From NCBI GenBank assembly GCA_905221085.1, contig CAJNBT010000003.1, forward strand, positions 96,976 through 160,975: a stretch of DNA of 64,000 nucleotides, given 5' to 3'. The first letter of the stretch is position 1. Each line of letters begins with the position of its first letter. The stretch comes from a bacterium (GTDB lineage: Bacteria; Bacillota; Bacilli; Lactobacillales; Streptococcaceae). This document shows positions 28,614 through 38,813 of the stretch, piece after piece. The notes below the pieces were generated by a model. It did not search any database, was not told the DNA's origin, and saw only the letters and a list, made by a program, of their open reading frames with translations. The position numbers were made by a program, and so were the translations under genes.

Positions 28614-29576
28614 ATGCCTAAGAAAATCCTTGTTTTACATACGGGTGGGACTATTTCCATGCAAGCCGATGCTTCTGGCGCTGTTGTGACTAGTTCAGAT
28701 AATCCCATGAACCATGTGTCCAACCCACTTGAAGGAATCCAAGTCCACGCCTTGGACTTGTTTAACCTGCCAAGTCCCCACATCAAACCCAAACATATGC
28801 TGGCCCTCTACCAGAAAATTAAAGAGGAAGCAGATAACTACGATGGAGTGGTGATTACACACGGAACCGATACTTTAGAGGAAACAGCCTATTTCCTTGA
28901 TACCATGGAAGTTCCCCATATGCCTATCGTTCTAACAGGAGCCATGCGCAGCTCCAATGAACTCGGTAGTGACGGTGTTTATAATTATCTGAGTGCTTTG
29001 CGGGTAGCTAGCGATGACAAGGCTGCTGACAAAGGAGTTTTGGTCGTTATGAACGATGAAATCCACGCTGCCAAGTATGTCACCAAAACACATACGACCA
29101 ACGTCAGCACCTTCCAGACTCCAACACACGGGCCACTCGGCCTCATCATGAAACAGGAAATACTCTACTTCAAAACAGCGGAGCCTCGTGTCCGTTTTGA
29201 CCTTGATCACATACAAGGATTAGTCCCTATCATCTCTGCTTATGCTGGTATGACAGATGAGCTGATTGATATGCTTGATTTGGAACAATTGGACGGTTTG
29301 ATTATCCAAGCCTTCGGAGCTGGTAATATTCCCAAAGAAACGGCTCAAAAATTAGAAAGCCTTCTGCAAAGAGGAATCCCAGTCGCTCTGGTTTCACGAT
29401 GCTTTAACGGTATTGCGGAACCTGTTTATGCCTACCAAGGTGGAGGCGTGCAGTTGCAAAAAGCAGGTGTCTTTTTTGTTAAAGAACTTAACGCCCAAAA
29501 AGCTCGCTTGAAACTCCTCATCGCCCTCAATGCTGGACTAACAGGACAGAATTTGAAAGACTATATGGAAGGCTAA
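28614..29576 (+). CDS. L-asparaginase (type I)
   Basis: A 320-residue asparaginase. The first catalytic threonine is in HTGGTISM and the second in GVVITHGTDTLEETAYF, with VLTGAMRSSNELGSDG following. No signal peptide is seen, so it is cytoplasmic. It is divergent from the HAD fusion gene and convergent with ccpA. Confidence 0.94.
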   Translation: MPKKILVLHTGGTISMQADASGAVVTSSDNPMNHVSNPLEGIQVHALDLFNLPSPHIKPKHMLALYQKIKEEADNYDGVVITHGTDTLEETAYFLDTMEVPHMPIVLTGAMRSSNELGSDGVYNYLSALRVASDDKAADKGVLVVMNDEIHAAKYVTKTHTTNVSTFQTPTHGPLGLIMKQEILYFKTAEPRVRFDLDHIQGLVPIISAYAGMTDELIDMLDLEQLDGLIIQAFGAGNIPKETAQKLESLLQRGIPVALVSRCFNGIAEPVYAYQGGGVQLQKAGVFFVKELNAQKARLKLLIALNAGLTGQNLKDYMEG

Positions 29577-29595
29577 GTCTCTTCTCCAGAAAGCA

Positions 29596-29632
29596 AAATC
29601 AGGAAATCTTCACGATTCCCTGATTTTTCTAT
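29596..29632. terminator. Bidirectional terminator between asparaginase and ccpA
   Basis: AAAATCAGGAAATC and GATTCCCTGATTTTT form a strong stem; it lies between convergent genes. Confidence 0.85.
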
Positions 29633-30639
29633 TTACGTTTTCGTGTTGAACGACGTTCTGTTAATCCATGAGGTAGTAGAACTTCACGTTCTTCCAACTC
29701 TTCCTTGTGCATAATTTTAGTCAACATACGCATACTAATGGCACCAAGGTCATAAAGAGGTTGGGCAATAGTTGTCAAGTTTGGACGGGTAAAGCGAGAT
29801 ACTTGTGAATCATCACTGGTAATGATTTCAAACTCTTCTGGTACTGACACACCCTTATCAGAAAGGCCGTTCAAGACACCTGCTGCCAACTCATCACCTG
29901 TTACAACTGCTGCAGTTGCATTTGATGAAATCAAGCGTTCTGCCAAGGCATAGCCATCTTCATAAGTGTATTTGGATTCGAATACCAAGCCTTCGCTATA
30001 AGAAATCCCTGCTTTTTTCAAGGCTTCCTTGTAGCCAACCAAGCGAACCTTACCATTGATATCATCCACTAGTGGACCGCTAACGAAAGCAATACGCTCA
30101 TTTTCTTTAGCAAGGTGGGTCACCGCATCAATCGTAGCTTGTTTGTAGTCAATATTGACACTTGGAAGTTGGTGTTCTACATCCACTGTCCCTGCAAGAA
30201 CAACTGGTGTCCGTGAACGAGAAAACTCTGAACGAATTTTTTCAGTCAAGTGATACCCCATAAAGATGATACCATCCACTTGCTTAGAAAACAGTGTATT
30301 AACCACTGAAACTTCCTTGTCATCATCCTCATCACTATTGGCAAGGACGATGTTATACTTGTACATTTCAGCGATATCATCAATCCCTTTAGCAAGCGTT
30401 GAGAAATAGCCATTGGTAATATTTGGAATCACGACACCGACAGTGGTTGTCTTTTTACTTGCAAGACCACGTGCCACTGCATTTGGACGATAATCCAAAC
30501 GGTCAATCACCTCAAGCACTTTTTTTCTAGTATTCTCTTTTACATTCTTATTGCCATTGACTACACGGCTAACTGTCGCCATTGAAACTCCTGCTTCACG
30601 GGCGACATCATAAATCGTTACTGTATCGTCTGTATTCAT
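29629..30639 (-). CDS. ccpA: Catabolite control protein A
   Basis: A 336-residue LacI-family regulator. The helix-turn-helix is TIYDVAREAGVSMATVSRVVNGN and the hinge helix region is YRPNAVARGLA, followed by a periplasmic-binding-like core. Its match to CcpA is in GVVIPNITNGYFSTLAKGIDDIA and the Ser46-HPr contact surface. CcpA with HPr-Ser-P binds cre sites to control carbon metabolism. Candidate cre sites lie upstream of ccpA, pflA and manL in this window. It is followed by a terminator shared with asparaginase. Confidence 0.97.
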   Translation of the reverse strand: MNTDDTVTIYDVAREAGVSMATVSRVVNGNKNVKENTRKKVLEVIDRLDYRPNAVARGLASKKTTTVGVVIPNITNGYFSTLAKGIDDIAEMYKYNIVLANSDEDDDKEVSVVNTLFSKQVDGIIFMGYHLTEKIRSEFSRSRTPVVLAGTVDVEHQLPSVNIDYKQATIDAVTHLAKENERIAFVSGPLVDDINGKVRLVGYKEALKKAGISYSEGLVFESKYTYEDGYALAERLISSNATAAVVTGDELAAGVLNGLSDKGVSVPEEFEIITSDDSQVSRFTRPNLTTIAQPLYDLGAISMRMLTKIMHKEELEEREVLLPHGLTERRSTRKRK

Positions 30640-30737
30640 TCCATTTCCTTTCTATATCATACCTCACGAGACTCCAAAAAAGAGACGGTATGAAAATTTC
30701 GTTTTCATGATTCTACTTATTCCATTTTATCACTATT

Positions 30738-30751
30738 TGTAAACACTTTCA
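30738..30751. promoter_or_regulatory. Candidate cre site upstream of ccpA
   Basis: TGTAAACACTTTCA agrees with TGNAANCGNNNNCA except for one base (CA instead of CG). It lies 99 bases upstream of the ccpA start and could mediate autoregulation. The second palindrome nearby, TGAAAATTTCGTTTTCA (about 30690), is off-length. Confidence 0.4.
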
Positions 30752-30876
30752 AGCATTTTTTGAAGATTGTTTGAAAAAAATTTCATAGAAAACTATGTTT
30801 ATGAAGAAAAAATCACCTTTTCTTGATTTTTAATCCTATTTGCTGTATGATAAGGGAAAAGAAAGGAGGCAAAGAT

Positions 30877-31194
30877 ATGGCTTTTACCAATACCCACATG
30901 CGGTCGGCTAGTTTTGGCATTGTTACCAGCTTGCCTGATGATGTCATTGACTCTTTTTGGTATATCATCGACCATTTCTTAAAAAATGTCTTTGAATTGG
31001 AAGAAGAACTCGAGTTTCAATTGCTCAATAATCAAGGAAAAATTACCTTCCACTTTTCAAGTCAACACCTCCCTACAGCTATTGATTTTGACTTTAACCA
31101 TCCTTTTGACCCTCTTTATCCGCCAAGAGTACTAGTTTTAGACATGGATGGTAGAGAGACTATCCTCCTCCCAGAAGAAAATGACCTATTTTAA
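30877..31194 (+). CDS. DUF960 family protein
   Basis: A protein of 105 residues from ATG 30877 (MAFTNTHMRSASFGIVTSLP), preceded by AAAGGAGG. It matches DUF960 by the TSLPDDVIDSFWYIID start, the EFQLLNNQGKITFHFS middle and the VLVLDMDGRETILLPEEND end. No membrane segment or catalytic motif is visible; function is unknown. It is convergent with the folate genes and shares their terminator. Confidence 0.85.
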   Translation: MAFTNTHMRSASFGIVTSLPDDVIDSFWYIIDHFLKNVFELEEELEFQLLNNQGKITFHFSSQHLPTAIDFDFNHPFDPLYPPRVLVLDMDGRETILLPEENDLF

Positions 31195-31196
31195 AA

Positions 31197-31241
31197 ACTC
31201 TAGCCTTCAGTTGCAAGCGACTGAAAACTAGAGTTTTTTCT
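31197..31241. terminator. Bidirectional terminator between DUF960 and folB-K
   Basis: AACTCTAG with CTAGAGTT, and an inner TTCAGTTGC with GCGACTGAA, form a long interrupted hairpin followed by TTTTTT. Confidence 0.85.
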
Positions 31242-32052
31242 ATTTTTTCAAAGCATCATACAAGTTGCGGATAGGTTGCTTTAAGGTAGGATGGATAAAA
31301 TGAGGCGCAATTTCCTGTAAGGACTCAAGGACAAAAAGGCGTTCTGCTATATAAGGATGAGGCAAGATGAGGTCGTCTGTATAAAGGATCTGGTCTTCTA
31401 CAAAGAGCAAGTCCAAATCAATCAAACGAGGTCCCCAATGCACTTCTCTCACCCGTCCCATCTCTGACTCAATGGCTAACAAGGTCTCTAATAGCACTGG
31501 GGCAGGCAACCAGGTTTCCACCTCAACCACTTGATTTGCAAAGCTATCCTGCTCCACACCACCCCAAGGCTCCGTCGCCAAGACACTGGACTCTTTGAGA
31601 ATATGGATACCACGAGATTGCATTTTCTCAATGGCTTGTTTCAAGTTTGCTTGTTTATCTCCCATATTGCTTCCTAGGGCGATAAAGGCTCGTTGCTTAC
31701 GGCGATGAATGGTTACTGAGCAAGTATCTAGCGGCAAATGCACTGGCGCCCAAGGTTTTTTCAGTTCCAGCTGAATTTCTTGGACAAGAGGATAAGCCTC
31801 AAAAGTACGTTCTACCAGTTTGTGGGCTACCGTTTCAATCAAGTCCTCAGTTGTTTCCTGAAACCATGTCGTCCACTGCTGACACAGTTCTCCGTAATGG
31901 ACAGAGGCTGTTAAATCCAAGTCTATAGCCGCCTTAGTCATATCATAGGATAGGATGGCTGAAACGACAAACTTCTGCCCCAATTCTTTCTCACTGGGAA
32001 AAAGACCATGATAGGCAAAAATTTCCAAATCCTTAATCTGCAGTTGATCCAT
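31240..32052 (-). CDS. sulD: Bifunctional dihydroneopterin aldolase / HPPK (SulD type)
   Basis: The 270-residue fusion has dihydroneopterin aldolase at residues 1-115 ([23 protein letters not shown]) and hydroxymethyldihydropterin pyrophosphokinase at about 120-268 ([45 protein letters not shown]). It makes the pterin substrate for dihydropteroate synthase. This fused form is the pneumococcal SulD. It is last in the folP-folC-folE-sulD cluster but separated from folE by a BOX and a hairpin. Confidence 0.95.
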   Translation of the reverse strand: MDQLQIKDLEIFAYHGLFPSEKELGQKFVVSAILSYDMTKAAIDLDLTASVHYGELCQQWTTWFQETTEDLIETVAHKLVERTFEAYPLVQEIQLELKKPWAPVHLPLDTCSVTIHRRKQRAFIALGSNMGDKQANLKQAIEKMQSRGIHILKESSVLATEPWGGVEQDSFANQVVEVETWLPAPVLLETLLAIESEMGRVREVHWGPRLIDLDLLFVEDQILYTDDLILPHPYIAERLFVLESLQEIAPHFIHPTLKQPIRNLYDALKK

Positions 32053-32070
32053 AATGATTCCTTTCTAGAA

Positions 32071-32096
32071 AAATCCGCTTCAAGCGGATTCTTTTT
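32071..32096. terminator. Hairpin between folE and sulD
   Basis: AATCCGCTT and AAGCGGATT form a tight palindromic stem, followed by T-tracts on both strands. It would reduce read-through from folE into sulD. Confidence 0.65.
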
Positions 32097-32211
32097 ATAC
32101 TCAATGAAAATCAAAGTGCAAACTAGGAAGCTAGCCGCAGTCTGCTCAAAACACTATTTTGAGGTTGCAGATGGAAGCTGACGTGGTTTGAATTTGATTT
32201 TCGAAGAGTAT
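32097..32211 (-). repeat. BOX element, short form, abutting the folE stop codon
   Basis: The 115-base BOX in reverse orientation starts ATACTCAATGAAAATCAAAG and ends AGAGTAT. The last base is the first base of the folE stop codon on the plus strand. It has the same partial boxB deletion as the 2918 and 37486 copies. Confidence 0.9.
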
Positions 32212-32765
32212 TATAGTCCCATTAAACGATAAGCCTGATCACGGAGGTCCTTATCTGTTTCAAATAGACCACGAGCTACTGTCGTCAAGGTGGCAGTGCC
32301 CGGTTTTCTGACACCACGCATGCTCATACACATATGTTCTGCTTCAATGACAACAAAGGCTCCTTTAGCACCTAGATACTCCATCAAGGCATCGGCCACT
32401 TCGATATTCAACCGTTCTTGAATTTGCGGCTTTTTAGAATAAACTTCAACCGTACGGGCTAGCTTAGACAAACCTGCTACACGGCCATCTGGAATATAGG
32501 CAATATGCGCTCTACCATAAAATGGCAAGAAATGGTGCTCACACATGGTATGGAAAAAGATATCCTTTTCTACCACCATGTTATCATCGATAATCTCAAA
32601 GGATTTTGACAAATGTTCCTCCGCTGTTTGACCAAGACCTGAAAAAATCTCTTGGTACATACGGGCTACACGAGCAGGTGTTTCCTGCAAGCCCTCGCGG
32701 TTAGTGTCCTCTCCTACAGCCTCGATAATCATTTTTACAGCTACTTCAATCTTTTGTGTATCCAT
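32211..32765 (-). CDS. folE: GTP cyclohydrolase I
   Basis: A 184-residue FolE that converts GTP to dihydroneopterin triphosphate, the first folate step. Zinc ligands lie in [16 protein letters not shown] and the C-terminal [15 protein letters not shown]. It overlaps the folC end by 20 bases, so the two are coupled. The stop codon is fused to a BOX repeat. Confidence 0.97.
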   Translation of the reverse strand: MDTQKIEVAVKMIIEAVGEDTNREGLQETPARVARMYQEIFSGLGQTAEEHLSKSFEIIDDNMVVEKDIFFHTMCEHHFLPFYGRAHIAYIPDGRVAGLSKLARTVEVYSKKPQIQERLNIEVADALMEYLGAKGAFVVIEAEHMCMSMRGVRKPGTATLTTVARGLFETDKDLRDQAYRLMGL

Positions 32766-34068
32766 TCTCGTTCTTCCTCTCCATCAGATAGGCTCTCACT
32801 TGGGCTAAAAAGTATAATGAGCCCGTGATAATCCTAACTGTTTTTTTCTCTTCATTTTTATCTGTCAATTTCTGCTCTAGAAAATCCTGCCAACCTTGGT
32901 AGTTGAGATTTCTAGATTTGGCTGCCTCTTTCAGCACGCTTTCATCAGTCGCCCGACTATCGTCAAAATGTGTTAGAGTAAGCTCGGTATCTGGCATGGC
33001 CCCCAGTAAGTCCAACATATCCTCCAAGGCCTTGGTTTTGATACAAGTAAAGAGGATTTCCTTACGATAATCCGCAAAGCGTTCTTGCAAGGTTGCTACT
33101 AAAGCCTTGATAGCATGGGGATTGTGGGCCCCATCCAAGATCATCAAGGGGTTCCTTGACACGACCTCCAGACGTCCCGGCCAACTTGTTTCTTCCAAAG
33201 CTTGAGCAAGCAAGTCATTGCCTGCTAGTTCTCGACCATCTTCTTTACAAAAAGTATCAAGTAAAGCTAGAGCCATTCCAGCATTCTCTATCTGGTGCAA
33301 ACCAAGCAGACCAGTCTGGAAGCGACCTTGTCTGACATCACTTGTATAGTCAAAGACTTCCCCTGTCACCACACTTTCTTGATGGCTGACCTGATAATCT
33401 GCCCCGTAGGCAAGTCTCGACGCATCTTTCTCTTCCGCAATGCGGTCAATCATAGCCAAAGCTTCTGGAGCGATACGACCTGTCACCAAGGGAATACCTT
33501 GTTTGATAATACCAGCTTTCTGCTCTGCTATAGCTTCCAAGGTATCACCAAGTAGAGCCACATGATCCAATCCAATGGTCGTGATGCCTGTTAGAATAGG
33601 TTGGCAGACATTGGTACTATCCAAGAGTCCCCCCATACCCACTTCCATGAGGGCCACATCTACTTGCTCTGCGGCAAAGTAATCATAGGCTATGGCTGTG
33701 ATAATCTCAAACTCGGTTGTCCCCTGCAAATTGGCAGCCGATTCCCCTTCCAGCAAAGACTGATAGTCTACCATGAGGGCTTCGAGTCTAGCCTCGGGAA
33801 TAGATTCCCCATTGATACTAATCTGGTCTGTGTAGTGAATGAGATAGGGCGAGCTGAACACACCAACTCTCAGGCCTAGATTTTCCAGCATATTTTTCAA
33901 AAAAGCAATGGTCGAACCCTTGCCATTGGTTCCTCCGACATGGATGACCTTGAGTTTGAGATGGGGATTTCCACGCAAAGCTAACAGTTCCACCATTCGT
34001 TCCAAGCCAAAATGCGGTTGATCCGTCCGATAGTGGGCAATCCACTGATTATTTTCAAATTCTTTCAT
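32746..34068 (-). CDS. folC: Folylpolyglutamate / dihydrofolate synthase (SulB type)
   Basis: A 440-residue Mur-ligase-fold enzyme. The ATP site is [14 protein letters not shown], with [22 protein letters not shown] and the C-terminal [16 protein letters not shown] motif ([12 protein letters not shown]). It joins dihydropteroate to glutamate and extends the tail. Its start lies one base after the folP stop, so translation is coupled. It corresponds to sulB of the pneumococcal folate cluster. Confidence 0.96.
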   Translation of the reverse strand: MKEFENNQWIAHYRTDQPHFGLERMVELLALRGNPHLKLKVIHVGGTNGKGSTIAFLKNMLENLGLRVGVFSSPYLIHYTDQISINGESIPEARLEALMVDYQSLLEGESAANLQGTTEFEIITAIAYDYFAAEQVDVALMEVGMGGLLDSTNVCQPILTGITTIGLDHVALLGDTLEAIAEQKAGIIKQGIPLVTGRIAPEALAMIDRIAEEKDASRLAYGADYQVSHQESVVTGEVFDYTSDVRQGRFQTGLLGLHQIENAGMALALLDTFCKEDGRELAGNDLLAQALEETSWPGRLEVVSRNPLMILDGAHNPHAIKALVATLQERFADYRKEILFTCIKTKALEDMLDLLGAMPDTELTLTHFDDSRATDESVLKEAAKSRNLNYQGWQDFLEQKLTDKNEEKKTVRIITGSLYFLAQVRAYLMERKNENGYTKD

Positions 34069-34069
34069 C

Positions 34070-35059
<990 letters not shown>

Positions 35060-35077
35060 CTATTTTACCATAAAAAG

Positions 35078-35109
35078 AAAAAGATGGACACGATTGCATT
35101 CATCTTTTT
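35078..35109 (-). terminator. Terminator of the CPBP protease gene
   Basis: AAAAAGATG and CATCTTTTT flank a loop, with further T on the minus strand. It lies between the CPBP gene and folP and helps make folP the first gene of its own operon. Confidence 0.7.
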
Positions 35110-35139
35110 CCCAATAGAAACAAGCAATTGTCAAAAACC

Positions 35140-35847
35140 TTAAATAGAAATCCCTAATGTCCGACTCATGATCACCACAAGAGCCAACAAACAGAAAGCA
35201 ACCCCATTAACAATCATGTGAAGCAAGATAGACATTTCCAAACGTTGGGTCTTGTAGGCTGTCCAAGATAGAACGATTGACATACCTCCATAAATCAATA
35301 AAGAAGGTAAATTACTTGGTTGATGCAATAAAGCAAACACAATCGTACCAACCACAAATCCCAAGTTCTCCTTGCCTCGGAAAATCTTTTTAGGAACAAT
35401 CCCACGGCACAAGATTTCCTCACAAATCGGGGCAAGCAAGGCCAGCAAGAAGAAACTGGAAATCAGAGAACTATTCTGAACCATATCATTAATCTGAGAC
35501 TGGTTAGCTGTTGTCGTCTCATTCGACAGTTGCAATAAGATGGAACCAAGTATATTTGACCCGATAATGACTAAATAACTTAATCCCAATCGTGCTAGAT
35601 CCTTAGCTCTAAAAAAAGAAAAATTAAAACTTGCTAATTGCGTTTTACGAGCTCCAATAATAAATAGCGCTAAAACCACAATTGAAATACCAGCGACTAT
35701 CAGTCCTGACTGTAACAGTGGTACTGCATTTAAAGTTAAAATAGCAGTAACCCCTAAAGGAATCTGATATAAAATTGTCGCTAGCAAGAAGACCAAAAGC
35801 CATCCTGCACGATTCAACAATTCTTTCCACATACTTTTCTCTTCCAT
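35140..35847 (-). CDS. CPBP (Abi) family intramembrane glutamic endopeptidase
   Basis: About 235 residues with six to eight membrane helices. The three CPBP motifs are visible: EEILCRG (Glu-Glu...Arg), FALLHQPSN (Phe...His) and HMIVNGVAF (His...Asn). Such proteases process prenylated or small membrane peptides; in streptococci many protect against bacteriocins, but this one has no bacteriocin genes nearby. AGGAG precedes ATGATG; I prefer the second ATG (35847), with seven-base spacing. Confidence 0.88.
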   Translation of the reverse strand: MEEKSMWKELLNRAGWLLVFLLATILYQIPLGVTAILTLNAVPLLQSGLIVAGISIVVLALFIIGARKTQLASFNFSFFRAKDLARLGLSYLVIIGSNILGSILLQLSNETTTANQSQINDMVQNSSLISSFFLLALLAPICEEILCRGIVPKKIFRGKENLGFVVGTIVFALLHQPSNLPSLLIYGGMSIVLSWTAYKTQRLEMSILLHMIVNGVAFCLLALVVIMSRTLGISI

Positions 35848-35870
35848 CATTCATCTCCTAAACTTTGTAT

Positions 35871-35893
35871 TAAAAAAAGGGGGAAATCCCCCT
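35871..35893 (-). terminator. Terminator of the purine permease gene or intergenic hairpin
   Basis: AGGGGG and CCCCCT flank a four-base loop; on the minus strand TTTTTTT follows. It ends transcription of the upstream permease before the CPBP gene. Confidence 0.85.
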
Positions 35894-35904
35894 AGGTAAT
35901 TCTA

Positions 35905-37323
35905 TTATAGGGCCATGCTGATATAGTTAAGGATAAACAAGGCATCCAAAATCCAAATCATGACATGAACATCTTTAGTTTGACCTTTAACAATTTTAGT
36001 CAAAGTGTAAGTCAAGAAACCAACTGCAATCCCTTGAGTGATAGAGTAGCTGAATCCCATAAAGATAGATGTGAAGAAAGCAGGAACCGCTTCAGACATA
36101 TCATCCCAATGAATATTTTTCAAGCTACCAAGCATCATAATCCCAACAATAATCAAGATTGGAGCTGTGGCAGATGAAGGTACGATAGCGAGAAGTGGGC
36201 TAAAGAAACTTGAAATCGCGAAACAGATAGCCACAACCAATGCTGTCAAACCAGTACGTCCACCTGCACCGATACCAGCTGCAGATTCAATATAAGTCGT
36301 TACGTTTGAAGTACCTGCGATGGCACCAATTGAAGTACCAATCAAGTCGGAATAAAGAGCCTTGTCTAACTTATCTGATTGGTGATTTTCACCATTTGTC
36401 GCTACGATACCAACCTTTTCACCGGTACCAATCAAAGTACCAATTGTGTCAAAAATATCTGTCAATGAGAAGGCAAGAATAGCCATAAGGGTTTCAGGCA
36501 AGCGAGCTGTATCTGAAATCAAAGCTCCTAAACCTTCTGAACCAAGAGCTGCACCAAAGATTGTCTTCAAATCTTCAAAAGCTGCACCAACATGATTATT
36601 AGCAAAATCGATACTAGACAAATCTACCAAACCAACCGCAATAGCAAGAACAGTTGTTGTCAAGATTGAAAGGATAATTCCCGCTTTAATTCCTTTGATG
36701 ACAAAGAAGATAGTAATGGCAAGTCCTGCAAGAGCCACCAAAACAGCCGGGTTATTAAAGTCAACCAATCCTGGAACTGCTGAAGAATTTGCTGCAATTG
36801 TTGCTTGAGCTTTGTCAGCCCCTTCTCCTACAACAGTATAGTTGCCTGGATCAATCGTAAATTTCAAAAGTCCAGCATTCTTAATTCCAACGTAAGCAAG
36901 GAAGACACCGATACCAGCTGAAATAGCTGAGCGAAGGCCATTTGGAATCGATTCAATGATCATTTTACGAACATTTGTCAAGGTAATAATCAATGAGATA
37001 ATTCCACAGATGAAGACCATAGCTAGGGCTTCTTGCCAAGAATAACCGAGTCCAAATACAACTGTAAAGGTGAAGAAGGCATTGAGTCCCATACCTGGCG
37101 CTTGAGCATATGGCAAGTTGGCATAGAAGGCCATCATCAGGGTACCAGCAACTGCACCAATAATCGTTGCGAGGAATACACCCTGAGCAGGCATTCCTGT
37201 TTGTGAAAGCATTTGTGGGTTTACAAAGAGAATATAGCTCATTGCAAAGAAAGTTGTTAAACCAGCGAGAACCTCTGTACGAACGTCTGTACCGTTCTCT
37301 TTTAGTTTAAATAATTTGTCCAT
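35905..37323 (-). CDS. NCS2 (AzgA type) xanthine/adenine/guanine permease
   Basis: A protein of 472 residues from ATG 37323 (MDKLFKLKENGTDVRTEVLAG). It is a 12-14 helix transporter of the AzgA branch: FFAMSYILFVNPQ, APGMGLNAFFTFTVVFGLG, LTDIFDTIGTLIG and TSNVTTYIESAAGI are typical. It imports purine bases by proton symport. A PurR-like box lies just upstream. The N-terminal extension to 37377 has no ribosome site; AAGGAG precedes the chosen start. Confidence 0.92.
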   Translation of the reverse strand: MDKLFKLKENGTDVRTEVLAGLTTFFAMSYILFVNPQMLSQTGMPAQGVFLATIIGAVAGTLMMAFYANLPYAQAPGMGLNAFFTFTVVFGLGYSWQEALAMVFICGIISLIITLTNVRKMIIESIPNGLRSAISAGIGVFLAYVGIKNAGLLKFTIDPGNYTVVGEGADKAQATIAANSSAVPGLVDFNNPAVLVALAGLAITIFFVIKGIKAGIILSILTTTVLAIAVGLVDLSSIDFANNHVGAAFEDLKTIFGAALGSEGLGALISDTARLPETLMAILAFSLTDIFDTIGTLIGTGEKVGIVATNGENHQSDKLDKALYSDLIGTSIGAIAGTSNVTTYIESAAGIGAGGRTGLTALVVAICFAISSFFSPLLAIVPSSATAPILIIVGIMMLGSLKNIHWDDMSEAVPAFFTSIFMGFSYSITQGIAVGFLTYTLTKIVKGQTKDVHVMIWILDALFILNYISMAL

Positions 37324-37340
37324 TGTCAATCTCCTTTTAA

Positions 37341-37354
37341 TTTTTACGAACAAT
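37341..37354. promoter_or_regulatory. PurBox-like sequence upstream of the purine permease
   Basis: TTTTTACGAACAAT carries the same ACGAACAWT core as the box before purR (15081-15093). It lies downstream of the likely -10 (TATAAT on the minus strand, about 37360), so it would suit repression rather than activation. Assignment is by motif resemblance only. Confidence 0.4.
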
Positions 37355-37485
37355 AATAGAATTATATCATTTATCATTCACTTTTTCAATATCTTTATTT
37401 GATTTATTTAAGAAATTGATGGAATTCCAATTTTTGTTTGGAATCTGCTTTTCTTCTTGCTTTTTGTTATAATAGAAGACATCTT

Positions 37486-37599
37486 ATACTCAATGAAAAT
37501 CAAAGAGCAAACTAGGAAACTAGCTGCAGGCTTTTCAAAACAGTGTTTTGAGGTTGCAAATGGAAACCGACTTGGTTTGAAGAGATGTTCGAAGAGTAT
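37486..37599 (-). repeat. BOX element, short form, upstream of the HAD gene
   Basis: The 114-base BOX in reverse orientation starts ATACTCAATGAAAATCAAAG and ends GAAGAGTAT. It shares the short-form deletion with the copies at 2918 and 32097. It lies 28 bases before the start codon of the HAD gene, so it is inside that gene's leader or promoter. Confidence 0.9.
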
Positions 37600-37627
37600 T
37601 ATCTGGAAAGACACTAGAAAGGTCCAT

Positions 37628-38440
37628 ATGACGAAGAAAATTATTGCAGTTGACCTGGATGGAACCCTGCTCAACTCAGACAGTCAGATTTCTGACTTTA
37701 CCAAAGAAACCATTAAAAAAGTTTCTGAAAAAGGGCATCAGGTTATTATTACGACGGGTCGCCCTTACCGCATGTCAAAAGATTTCTACCGTGAACTAGG
37801 CTTAGACACTCCTATGATTAATTTCAACGGCTCCCTCACTCATTTACCAGACCAAGTTTGGAACTTTGAAAAGTGTTTGACGGTAGACAAAAAATATCTG
37901 CTAGATATGGTTCAACGTTCAGAGGACATTCAAGCCGATTTTATCGCTGGAGAATATCGTAAAAAATTCTACATTACAAATACTAATGAAGAAATTGCCA
38001 ATCCCAAACTATTTGGTGTAGAAGCTTTCCAGCCTGAAGATCGATTTCAGCCTGAGTTGGTAACCAAGGATCCTAACTGTATCCTGTTGCAGACTAGAGC
38101 CAGTGACAAATATGCCTTGGCAAAAGAAATGAACGCCTTCTACCAGCATCAACTTTCTATTAATACTTGGGGAGGTCCGCTCAATATCCTTGAGTGTACA
38201 CCCAAAGGAGTCAATAAGGCCTTTGCTTTGGACTACTTGCTCAAAGTACTGAATCGCGACAAAAAGGATTTGATTGCCTTTGGAGATGAACACAATGATA
38301 CCGAAATGCTAGCTTTTGCAGGGAAGGGCTATGCCATGAAAAATGCCAATCCAGACCTACTCCCTTATGCAGATGAGCAAATTTCCCTGACAAATGACCA
38401 AGATGGGGTTGCTAAAACCCTGCAAGACTTATTCTTATAA
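37628..38440 (+). CDS. Cof-type HAD-IIB phosphatase
   Basis: A protein of 270 residues from ATG 37628 (MTKKIIAVDLDGTLLNSDS), preceded by GAAAGG. It has VDLDGTLL, VIITTGRPY, the cap domain, and LIAFGDEHNDTEMLAFAG. The family hydrolyses sugar phosphates, FMN or PLP; the specific substrate is unknown. The open frame extends upstream through the BOX to 37457, but that part is repeat, not protein. Confidence 0.92.
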   Translation: MTKKIIAVDLDGTLLNSDSQISDFTKETIKKVSEKGHQVIITTGRPYRMSKDFYRELGLDTPMINFNGSLTHLPDQVWNFEKCLTVDKKYLLDMVQRSEDIQADFIAGEYRKKFYITNTNEEIANPKLFGVEAFQPEDRFQPELVTKDPNCILLQTRASDKYALAKEMNAFYQHQLSINTWGGPLNILECTPKGVNKAFALDYLLKVLNRDKKDLIAFGDEHNDTEMLAFAGKGYAMKNANPDLLPYADEQISLTNDQDGVAKTLQDLFL

Positions 38441-38449
38441 CCTATACTG

Positions 38450-38600
38450 ATACTCAATGAAAATCAAAGAGCAAACTAGGAAGCTAGCCGTAGGTTGCTC
38501 AAAGCACTGCTTTGAGGTTGTAGATGAAACTGACGAAGTCAGTAACCATACATACGGCAAGGCGAAGCTGACGTAGTTTGAAGAGATTTTCGAAGAGTAT
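38450..38600 (-). repeat. BOX element, A-B-C form
   Basis: The 151-base BOX in reverse orientation starts ATACTCAATGAAAATCAAAG and ends GAAGAGTAT. It contains GGCAAGGCGAAGCTGACGTA (boxA) and the boxB hairpin ACTGACGAAGTCAGT. It sits between the HAD gene and its terminator. Confidence 0.93.
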
Positions 38601-38630
38601 GACCAGCTTGCAAGCTGGTCTTTGTGTTCT
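38601..38630 (+). terminator. Terminator after the HAD gene and BOX
   Basis: The 20-base perfect palindrome GACCAGCTTGCAAGCTGGTC is followed by TTTGTGTTCTTTT. Confidence 0.75.
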
Positions 38631-38813
38631 TTTCACAGTCTCATCAACCGCTTAATCGATTGTTCTACTTATTGCCTCCAAAACCTTGGAAAAGGGTTTT
38701 TACGATATATTTCACATATAAATACAAGAGAGCTCGTCATACTCGACTCTGTTGACACGAAATCAATCCAGTCCTGTTGTCCCTGTTCTCAGTTAATATC
38801 AAGGAGGATAGCT
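38631..38813 (+). other. Intact 5' leader of the lost adhP gene
   Basis: About 180 bases without an open reading frame. It ends in a strong ribosome site (AAGGAGG) eight bases before the ATG of the truncated adhP. AT-rich hexamers are present, but I cannot fix one promoter with confidence. Confidence 0.5.

Noticed and set aside
35140-35847. Bacteriocin immunity locus for the CPBP protease
   Set aside because: No bacteriocin precursor or exporter genes are adjacent, so immunity is not supported.
37457-37627. N-terminal extension of the HAD phosphatase
   Set aside because: The extension is translated BOX repeat; a ribosome site and family start point to 37628.
38631-38813. Open reading frame continuing upstream of the adhP remnant (from 38622)
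   Set aside because: It has no homology that I recognise and runs through the leader and ribosome site; the ATG at 38814 is the adhP start.
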